This document shows, in pieces, positions 23,830 through 29,846 of a DNA stretch of 29,846 nucleotides. The DNA lies in contig PXSZ01000015.1 in the NCBI GenBank assembly GCA_003023105.1, positions 1 through 29,846 of the forward strand. The letters are read 5' to 3'. Below the pieces are notes generated by a model. It made no database searches and was not told where the DNA came from. It saw nothing but the letters and a program-made list of their open reading frames with translations. A program made the position numbers and the translations under genes. This DNA comes from Bacteroidetes bacterium QH_10_64_37 (GTDB taxonomy: Bacteria; Bacteroidota; Rhodothermia; Rhodothermales; Salinibacteraceae). How positions within the stretch are numbered: the stretch's first letter is position 1; every line of letters begins with the position of its first letter.

Positions 23830-25109
23830 CTACCGGTACGTCACCCAACGAGCAATCTCGCGGAAACTCGGCGTTTTGCCGTAGGAGAGAATGCCGACGC
23901 GGTAGATGCGTCCGGCGAGCCAAATCAGGGTCACGAACGTAAGGACCAGCAGCCCGAACGACGCCATCATCTCCCAGATCGGGACCGTCGTGATGGCCGC
24001 CCGCAGCATCATGAGGATGGGGGAGAAGAAGGGAATGAGCGACAGCACGACGCTGATCGTGGCGTCCGGGCTCTCCAGGACGAAGGCCAGGAAGAGGATC
24101 GGGAGGATGAGGGGCGTCATGACCGGCAGGAGCAGGTTCTGGGCGTCCTGCTGCTGCTCCACTGCCGACCCGACCGCGGCGAAGAGAGACGCGTACAGCA
24201 GAAAGCCGCCCAGGAAGAAGAGGATGAACCAGACGATGAGGTCGACGGGGATCGTGGGAATGGAGAGGCCCGCCGCCTCCGCCACCGTCTGCGGGGAGGC
24301 GTCCGCAGAGACCCCGAGCGAGGAGGGATCCAAGAAGAGCGCAAGCAGGGGCGCAGCGCCCGCCATCCCGCCCACGACGAGGGCCGACCACACAAGCATT
24401 TGCGTGAGCCCCATCGCCCCGATGCCGAGCACCTTGCCCATCAGCAGCTCGAACGGGCGCACGGACGACACGATGATCTCGACGACGCGGTTGCTCTTCT
24501 CCTCGATCACGCCCTGCATCACGTACTGATGAATGCCATCGCGTATCCGATGGCGGTGTAGGCGAAGGTATGATCCGTCTCCGTGCCCTCTTCGCGGAGC
24601 GTGCGATTCTGCACCGAGACCTCTGATTCAAGAATCGACAGGACGCTCGTCGTCGCGTCGGCGGCGCGGAGGCGCTGCTGCTGCACCACGCGCCCGACGC
24701 GGTCGCCAATCTGAATCTGATCGAAGAGCCCGCCTCCCTGCATGGCGTAGTAGGTGGCGCGTCCTTTTCCGTCCAGCAGCGAATCCGGTAGCAGGAGGTA
24801 GCCCTGGTACGTGCCGGCGCGCACGGCCGCCCGCACCGAGTCGATGGGCTGCTCGACGGGGCGGAAGGTGAGCTGCTCGTCGCCGGCGGCCCCGAGAGAA
24901 TCGGCCAACTGTCCACCCGTCTGGTCCACGACGGCAATCGTCTGGTGGCTGCTCTGCTCGGCGAGGTACCCGAGCACGGCAGGGGCCGCCGCGACCAGGA
25001 TGAAGCCGAAGGGCACGAAGAGCGTCGCCAGGATGAACGCGGTCGACCGCACGCGGCGCCGGTACTCGCTCCGCACGATGAGCCAGATTTTGTGGAAGGA
25101 TATTTTCAT
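23830..25109 (-). pseudogene. ABC-2 (NatB-type) exporter permease, frame broken
   Basis: This is the permease of a Na+/export-type ABC-2 transporter. The 5' part starts MKISFHKIWLIVRSEYRRR at 25109: first TM helix (ILATLFVPFGFILVAAAPAVLG), a large extracytoplasmic domain, and the start of TM2 (TAIGYAMAFI), then a stop at 24519. The other frame continues at QYVMQGVIEEKSNRVVEIIV, the conserved cytoplasmic helix, then five further TM helices to 23830. The few residues normally between 'GYAMAF' and 'QYVMQG' are missing, so a short loss of roughly 20-40 bases broke the frame at about 24525. Both sides are well conserved. The ATPase partner is 42 bases upstream and intact. Confidence 0.8.
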
Positions 25110-25151
25110 CCGTGAGCTCGGGCGACTTCGAAGAAACGGTATGCGACGGAA

Positions 25152-26102
25152 TTATGCTGCGGCCTCGATGGACTGCTGCTGCAGGCGTTCCGCTTCGGCC
25201 TCACCGACGACCTCGACGAAGATCTCACTCAGCGGCGGCGCCACCCGTTCGTAGCGATAAAGCTCGTCGGTGCGGTCGAGGGCTACGTCCAGGATGGTCC
25301 GGGCATCGGTGTCGTCTGCGAGGGTAAGCTCGGACCGGTGGGCGCTTCGGGTGTTCACCCGCACCAGCCCGGCGCTCGCCAGCTCGTCGATGAACGCGTC
25401 GGGCCCGTCGAACTCCAGGACCAGCGTGTTTTTCCCAAACTGTTCCTTGATGGACCGCAGGGTTCCCTGGAGCACCACCTCGCCGTTGGCCATGAGGCAG
25501 ATGTCGTCGCAGAGCTGCTCCACCTGCTCCATGCGGTGGGAGGCGAAGAGAATTGTGCGGTCGTCGCGGCGCAGCTCCAGGATGATGTCGCGCAGGAGGT
25601 CGGCGTTGATAGGGTCGAGGCCGCTGAAAGGCTCGTCGAAGATGAGGAGCGACGGGTCGTGCAGCAGCGTGGCGATGAACTGAATTTTCTGCTGCATGCC
25701 CTTCGACAGCTCCTCGGTTTTCATGTCGGCCCAGCCGGTGGCGTCGAAGCGGTCGAGCCAGTAGTCGGCCCGCTCGGCGGCTGTCGCCCGCGAGAGGCCC
25801 TTGAGGGTGCCGAGGTAGACGAGCTGCTCTTTCACCCGAAGGCGCTTGTAGAGGCCCGACTCTTCGGGCAGGTACCCCATCCGCTTCTGACTCCAGGAGC
25901 CCACCTCGCGCCCGTCGTAATGCACCGAGCCGGTGTCGGGGACGGCGATGTAGGTGATCATCCGGATCGTCGTGGTCTTGCCCGCCCCGTTGGGGCCGAG
26001 AAGGCCGAGAATGCGTCCGGGCTCGGCTGCAAACGAGACGTTATCGACCGCTACAGTTTGGCCGTAGCGCTTCGTCACGGTCGAGACGTCGAGGTGCGCC
26101 AT
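25152..26102 (-). CDS. ABC transporter ATP-binding protein, NatA-type
   Basis: A 316-aa ABC ATPase that would power the adjacent ABC-2 permease. Walker A is GPNGAGKTT, the Q-loop region LPEESGLYKRL, the signature LSKGMQQK (Lys and Met replace parts of LSGGQ, as is common in this subgroup). Walker B is LLIFDEPFSGLDP and the H-loop SHRMEQVE. A C-terminal ~90-residue regulatory domain follows, typical of NatA/CcmA-like exporters. The ATG at 26102 opens MAHLDVSTVTKRYG. It forms an operon with the permease (42-base gap). The transported substrate is unknown. Confidence 0.92.
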   Translation of the reverse strand: MAHLDVSTVTKRYGQTVAVDNVSFAAEPGRILGLLGPNGAGKTTTIRMITYIAVPDTGSVHYDGREVGSWSQKRMGYLPEESGLYKRLRVKEQLVYLGTLKGLSRATAAERADYWLDRFDATGWADMKTEELSKGMQQKIQFIATLLHDPSLLIFDEPFSGLDPINADLLRDIILELRRDDRTILFASHRMEQVEQLCDDICLMANGEVVLQGTLRSIKEQFGKNTLVLEFDGPDAFIDELASAGLVRVNTRSAHRSELTLADDTDARTILDVALDRTDELYRYERVAPPLSEIFVEVVGEAEAERLQQQSIEAAA

Positions 26103-26210
26103 GGAGGGGCCCGGCAGGGATGCGGCAGGAGAAGTGCACAGGTACAATTACAATGCCCGCGTCGTAGGAGCGTTCGGCCCCAGTGGTCGTCACGGATCAA
26201 CAACAGGACC

Positions 26211-26251
26211 AAAAAAGAAGGCCCGCCCTGCCGGAAGGACAAGGCGGGCCT
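26211..26251 (-). terminator. intrinsic terminator after the collagen-stalk lipoprotein
   Basis: On the minus strand AGGCCCGCC (26251-26243) pairs exactly with GGCGGGCCT (26227-26219), with a 15-base loop that itself has CCTTCCGG, then TCTTTTTT. It lies 41 bases past the gene's stop and isolates it from the ABC operon. Confidence 0.9.
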
Positions 26252-26291
26252 CGAGGATCGAAAGAACAGTTTGACGACGGGCCGTGGGCCG

Positions 26292-27785
26292 CTAGCGGCG
26301 GACGACGCGCATGTCCTCCTCCGTGAGGCCGAAGTGCTCGGCGGCCTCCTCGTAGGTGGAGAAGTCGTACTCCACATTCGAGGAGGACTGCGACGAGGAC
26401 GAACCCGATCCTTGAGCCTCTGACGGCACGACGACCACCTTGACATTGAACTCTCCGTCGAGCTGGTCCAGCGCCGACTGATCCATCGCGGTAAAGAGAA
26501 CGGTAACCTGTGAGTAGTCATGCGTGTAGTCGACATTGACTTCCGCATCAACCTCATCATTGCCGTCCGTATCGACGAAGAAGTCGAGCGGCAGCGATGC
26601 CCAACTAGTGTTGGGGTCGCCGTTCACGTTCGTCATCGGGTTGGATCCCGTCGACGAAGAGGCCACCGTGATGAAGCCCGAATCGGTGACCGCGCCGTTG
26701 TCAGAATTGTTTTCGACGAAGTAAGGGATGTCTTCATTGCCGCCCGATGAGACGAAGTTAAACTCCGGCTCGTCCGGGTCGACATCCGGATCGCTCGTCT
26801 CCTCATGCGGCATAGCAACGAGCGACTGGTCTCCCGGCAGCGTCGTGTCGGCCGGAAAGTCCTTCCCCGGAAAATCTTCGAAAAGGGTGACGGTCAGGTC
26901 GTTGTAGAACCCGGGGTCCAGGTACTCGGAAACGCCGATTATGGCGTCCGAGGTGTCGTGGATGGCCACGTATCCGTCCTCCGGCACGTAGGCCGACCGG
27001 ACGGTAATGGTCTCACCGTCGGATTCCTGGTCGTTGAGGATGACCTCAGCATCGTTGCCAATCGTTACGAAGGCCGGGTCGACCACCACTTCGCCAGCGG
27101 AGGTGAAGGGGCCGTCCGCGCTTCCGTCCGAGGAGACGAAGTTGTACTCCTGGTTGTCATTGTTCTCCCGGTGCGGCATGGCGATGAGTTGCTGGTCGCC
27201 CTGCAGGCTCGACTGGTTGAAGGACTGGCCGGGCACGCCTTGGTAGAGAGCGATTTCGACCTGTTCGTAGCTGCCGGCCTCCAGGTACTGCGAAACGCCT
27301 ATGACACTGCCCACAGCGTCGCCATCGAGAAGCGTGCTGTCGTGGATGGCCACGTACCCGTCCTGTGGCACAAAAACCGACTCCACGATCACCGACTCCC
27401 CGTTGGTCGAATTTTGGTTTTTCATCTCGACCGACGACTGCGAGATGTTTCCGTTTTGGTATTGCTCCAGGTAGGCCAGGACCGTGCCGCTGTCAACGAC
27501 GGCGCTGTCAATTTCAGAAATTTCCTGCACGAACGCCTCACGAGCTCCTCGTCCCGAGCGGCTCTCAAGTTCACTTTCATCGAAGCTGAACTTTACAACA
27601 CTGGGGCCTGGACCTGCGGGGCCCTGGGGTCCTTGCTCACCGGGCGGGCCTTGCTCGCCGTCTTCACCGGGCGGGCCTTGTTCGCCTTGCGGGCCTTCGA
27701 GAGCGTCGCAGCCTGTGGCCACGAGTCCAACAGCAGTGAGGAAGAGAAGAGGTGTAACAAAGTAGCGTCGTACGTACTGATTCAT
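26292..27785 (-). CDS. lipoprotein with collagen-like stalk and two DUF7282 domains
   Basis: A 497-aa surface or periplasmic lipoprotein. The signal ends in VGLVATGC, a good lipobox. Directly after comes a short collagen-like stretch of GXY triplets (GPQGEQGPPGEDGEQG and on to GPAGPGP, about residues 32-62). Two homologous domains follow (about 130-245 and 255-380), each with the pattern FVP(Q/E)DGYVAIHD, VIGVS(Q/E)YL, P..Q.L.AMPH and FNFVSS. This matches the DUF7282 domain, otherwise best known from secreted proteins of halophilic archaea. A third region and a Ser-rich linker precede a short helix ending in MRVVRR. The start is ATG 27785 (27797 is also possible). It is monocistronic with its own terminator. 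The role may be adhesion or cell-surface protection; this is not established. Confidence 0.85.
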   Translation of the reverse strand: MNQYVRRYFVTPLLFLTAVGLVATGCDALEGPQGEQGPPGEDGEQGPPGEQGPQGPAGPGPSVVKFSFDESELESRSGRGAREAFVQEISEIDSAVVDSGTVLAYLEQYQNGNISQSSVEMKNQNSTNGESVIVESVFVPQDGYVAIHDSTLLDGDAVGSVIGVSQYLEAGSYEQVEIALYQGVPGQSFNQSSLQGDQQLIAMPHRENNDNQEYNFVSSDGSADGPFTSAGEVVVDPAFVTIGNDAEVILNDQESDGETITVRSAYVPEDGYVAIHDTSDAIIGVSEYLDPGFYNDLTVTLFEDFPGKDFPADTTLPGDQSLVAMPHEETSDPDVDPDEPEFNFVSSGGNEDIPYFVENNSDNGAVTDSGFITVASSSTGSNPMTNVNGDPNTSWASLPLDFFVDTDGNDEVDAEVNVDYTHDYSQVTVLFTAMDQSALDQLDGEFNVKVVVVPSEAQGSGSSSSQSSSNVEYDFSTYEEAAEHFGLTEEDMRVVRR

Positions 27786-28686
27786 AGTCAAGCTCATAGT
27801 CAAAGCGTGCGTAGTTTGTTCGAGGATTCGTTCGAGGAAGGGACCGTTTCGCGTGTTGCGCGTCCGCTCTGAATGACGCGTCGTCGCTTTTCGGCGAGGA
27901 AGTTCAGCGGCAAGACGCAGTGACGATCAAGGACTTGTCCGCTAACGCAAGGGTAGCCCGGATTTCTCACGGGACGCTACTGCGGTTTCAGGGCGGCCGA
28001 ACGTCGGGACAGGCTCCAATCTGCTCATTTTTACTCCTCGACGATCCACGCAAGCTTTCGGGATCGCCTGCGGTGCGCAAATGGCATCTTGAACGTGTCC
28101 CGACCCCTGTCGGGGCCGCCTCTTGTGTCTCGCTACGCCCCACGCGAGAAAACCGGGGTAGAGCTTCGTTAGTTGCGCCGCCCTCGTTAGTCGCGCCGCA
28201 CTGTTCTACCAATGTGAGGAATAGTATATAGCGGAGGGAATTCGAAATCAAGGCGGAGCACCTTTTTCAGGTACCACATCGTCTAAATTGAGGGCTCGAC
28301 ACGCGACTTTTCTCGTCTAGATCAGCTCGGCATCTTGACTTTTTGAAAGACGGTTTTCACTACCGGACACTTTCAATTTCCGCCCCGAAAAATTCCATGA
28401 CTCGTTATTTCGAACACCGAAAAGGTTCGAGTGCAGGCTCCCGATCCGGGGATCCTGGGTCATCCCCTTGCGGGGAATCTTTTCGAGGCAAGCTCTGCTG
28501 TTTTCAGAGAGCTCCTCGAAAGCATTCGGGATGACCTGCTTCTATTTGGGATTTTTCGGGACTGCGGCTCGGGATAGAACGAAAAATGTCCGGTAAGCAG
28601 GGGGTAAGTTGAGCATCGACGGGTCAACGTGTAGGACCGCAGCGGACGTCTACAGGCCCTCGACGAATCGGATCGCGGAATTGGAC
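27786..28686. other. long intergenic region with repeats
   Basis: About 900 bases without a supported gene. It contains an 18-base tandem duplication (TCGTTAGTTGCGCCGCCC at 28166-28183 and a 16/18 copy at 28184-28201), a small hairpin CCCGAC-N4-GTCGGG near 28098, and the nested palindromic element at 28361-28595. Long ORFs on both strands lack family character. The base composition at 28210-28400 is clearly AT-richer than the flanking genes, consistent with inserted or decayed DNA. Confidence 0.5.
28361..28595. mobile_element. 235-bp nested palindromic element
   Basis: Outer arms TACCGGACA (28361-28369) and TGTCCGGTA (28587-28595) are exact inverted repeats; extended to 14 bases they still match at 12. 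Inside, GGTCATCCC (28458-28466) pairs with GGGATGACC (28528-28536). Within that, TTTCGAGG-CA-AGCTCT (28481-28496) pairs with AGAGCTCCTCGAAA (28508-28521) to make a 14-bp stem with a two-base bulge. No coding potential. It fits a MITE or a structured RNA gene; no target duplication was found. Confidence 0.6.
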
Positions 28687-28971
28687 CTATAGCTCGGCCC
28701 TCTTCTCCGGCGGGATGCGAATGAGGTAGCGCTGCTCGATGATTTCCTCGTGCACGTCGAAGAGGCCGGTGCCGCGGAAGTCCACGGCAATGTCGGACCC
28801 GTTGATGCGCTTCACCTCCCCGATGCCGTAGTAGGAGGGCTGGGGGCCGTAGTAGACGAGCTGGCCCTCCGAGAGGCGCCCGTCGCGCAGGGCACTGCGG
28901 TGAAAGGCTGGGACCTCCGGAAGCAGGTCCAGCTGATACGGCGTGGAGGACTCGTCGGAACGGCTGCTCAT
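28687..28971 (-). CDS. small conserved protein, possible SH3/Tudor-like barrel
   Basis: A 94-aa protein starting MSSRSDESSTPYQLDLLPEV at 28971; the longer frame upstream lies in the promoter region of the divergent gene and is rejected. Residues 35-80 (SEGQLVYYGPQPSYYGIGEV, then IAVDFRGTGLFDVHEEIIE) have the alternating strand and glycine pattern of a small beta-barrel such as a Tudor/KOW/CarD-like domain. No firm family match is recognised. It is divergent from the DUF4290-like gene, 274 bases away. Confidence 0.65.
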   Translation of the reverse strand: MSSRSDESSTPYQLDLLPEVPAFHRSALRDGRLSEGQLVYYGPQPSYYGIGEVKRINGSDIAVDFRGTGLFDVHEEIIEQRYLIRIPPEKRAEL

Positions 28972-29244
28972 GGCACTGCAAAAACTGGTGGATGCTGATA
29001 TACTGTACGGCACCTGCGACACCAGGTTCGCGGCGACGCAGGCTACGGGGCAATCGCCCGTAAAGAAAATGAAAACGTTGGCCTGACCCCCCGGAGGAGG
29101 AAAGACGAGGAAAAGGGGGAAACGGCTCTGCAGGAGACGGGCAACTCTTGGCGGGGCGCCGCGTTGGACGCAGTGCTTTGTGACTCGTCGCTCAGAGGGA
29201 TCCGGAGTGGCGCGCTCGACTACTTGGGTTGATCCTTTTCCGCT

Positions 29245-29520
29245 ATGCGCTACGACACGACGATGGTCGACCGGCAGGTGGGCCGCAACGGTGAGCTCTT
29301 TGCGCAGTCGATTGCCGAGATCGACTCTCGTGAGGAGCGCTATCCCTATCTCCGCATTCTCGTCAGCCTCATCGATCAGGCCCATCCGGAGTGGCGGCAA
29401 GCGCCCAACAAGGTGGAGCGGATCGCTGAACTCGCCCGCGAGCTAAGCGACGGCCGACTCGACACCGAGGAGGTGGAAGAGGTGGTCCGGGTGCGGGACA
29501 AAGAAAAGGGATACCGCTGA
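29245..29520 (+). CDS. DUF4290-like small protein
   Basis: A 91-aa protein. The start MRYDTTMVDRQVGRNGELF at 29245, then DSREERYPYLRILVSLI and PEWRQAPNKVERIAEL, resembles the N-terminal half of the Bacteroidota DUF4290 family (MxYxT....YGRN......DREER). It is shorter than typical family members (~200 aa), so it is either a short version or a paralogue. Predicted all-helical, acidic C-terminus. Function unknown. It converges with ruvC. Confidence 0.6.
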   Translation: MRYDTTMVDRQVGRNGELFAQSIAEIDSREERYPYLRILVSLIDQAHPEWRQAPNKVERIAELARELSDGRLDTEEVEEVVRVRDKEKGYR

Positions 29521-29645
29521 CGAGTGGGGAATGGGAAGTTCAGAATGCGAAATCTGAATTCGGAGTGGGGGGTTGGAAATGCAGAAAACGCCCAGGGGAG
29601 GCCATTCCGCATTCCAAATTCCGAACTCCTCATTCAGAGAACTCC
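29521..29645. repeat. ATTCCG-type degenerate palindromic repeats
   Basis: The region between the DUF4290-like gene and ruvC is made of imperfect inverted copies of GGAATGCGGAATT-like words (e.g. GCATTCCAAATTCCGAACTCC with GGAGTGG..TTGGAAATGC). No T-run is present for a standard terminator, though the stems could act as one for both converging genes. Confidence 0.5.
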
Positions 29646-29846
29646 TCACTCCGAGACTCTGTCGGGGTTGGCATCGACGAAGCTGGCCCAGCCAGTGTAG
29701 GACTCGGTGTCTCCGTGCGCGTCGCGGTTGCCGTGGCACAGGGCGACGGCGAGCGCGTCGGCGGTGTCGTGCGTAAAGTCCGCGTCGCCGGTCGAGAGGA
29801 TCGAGTCGATCATGAAGCGGACCTGCTTCTTCGAGGCGTTGCCGTT
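29646..29846 (-). CDS. ruvC: RuvC Holliday junction resolvase, C-terminal part (cut by window edge)
   Basis: Only the last 66 residues lie in the window. They read NGNASKKQVRFMIDSILS, then FTHDTADALAVALCHGN, ending NPDRVSE. GNGNASKxQVxxM and the DxADALAxAxCH helix, with the fourth catalytic acidic residue, are the hallmark of RuvC. RuvC cleaves Holliday junctions during recombination with RuvAB. The rest of the protein and its neighbours are outside the window. Confidence 0.9.
   Translation of the reverse strand, partial: NGNASKKQVRFMIDSILSTGDADFTHDTADALAVALCHGNRDAHGDTESYTGWASFVDANPDRVSE

Noticed and set aside
24500..24540. Programmed ribosomal frameshift joining the two halves of the ABC permease
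   Set aside because: No slippery sequence or stimulatory structure is visible, and residues normally present at the junction are missing, so a deletion explains it better.
1..29846. CRISPR array, prophage or defence island
   Set aside because: No regularly spaced direct repeats, cas, integrase, terminase or recognised defence genes were seen anywhere in the window.

Overview
The window is GC-rich bacterial DNA, most consistent with a Salinibacter-like member of the Rhodothermota/Bacteroidota from a hypersaline habitat. The evidence is the very acidic predicted proteins (ParA, trigger factor, DUF2480), Bacteroidota-type families (DUF2480, a DUF4290-like protein, folK next to a deoxynucleoside kinase), general absence of Shine-Dalgarno sequences before convincing starts, and a lipoprotein carrying two domains otherwise typical of haloarchaea. 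This placement is inference; no marker gene for species assignment is present.

Layout. 1-3.6 kb: the start of an alpha/beta hydrolase (-, cut by the edge), tRNA-Arg(CCT), a small zinc-finger-like membrane protein, an ExoX/DnaQ-type exonuclease (-) and a secreted sialate O-acetylesterase. 3.8-7.0 kb: a decayed 5' copy of folK, a parA plus ribbon-helix-helix-like cassette (-), a MITE-like inverted-repeat element, intact folK, and a deoxynucleoside kinase without its P-loop. 7.2-12.2 kb: an M23 peptidase with SH3 domains, a UbiB/AarF kinase and a patatin (-). 12.3-14.5 kb: a polyhydroxyalkanoate (PHA) granule module (phasin, PhaR-type regulator) with a striking double dyad in the regulator's promoter, and a divergent alpha/beta hydrolase. 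14.6-18.98 kb: a run of minus-strand genes (GlsB-like, SDR, DUF2914, DUF2480, a broken Uma2 gene, HD phosphohydrolase). 19.2-23.5 kb: a GNAT gene, a broken parvulin-type PPIase lipoprotein, tRNA-Glu(CTC) with a perfect terminator, a broken clpP and intact trigger factor. 23.8-27.8 kb: a Nat-type ABC exporter (broken permease, intact ATPase) and the collagen-stalk/DUF7282 lipoprotein. 27.8-29.8 kb: a long intergenic region with a nested palindromic element, two small conserved genes, and the 3' end of ruvC.

Genes that work together: tig and clpP (protein folding and turnover), phaR and phasin with the patatin just downstream (PHA granule control), folK and dNK (folate/nucleotide salvage neighbours), and the ABC ATPase with its permease.

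The most notable overall pattern is that four otherwise well-preserved genes (dNK, ppiC-like, clpP, ABC permease) each carry one short frame-breaking loss in a conserved part. This is either real, recent gene decay or, at least as likely, a systematic assembly/consensus artefact. It must be settled before any biological interpretation.
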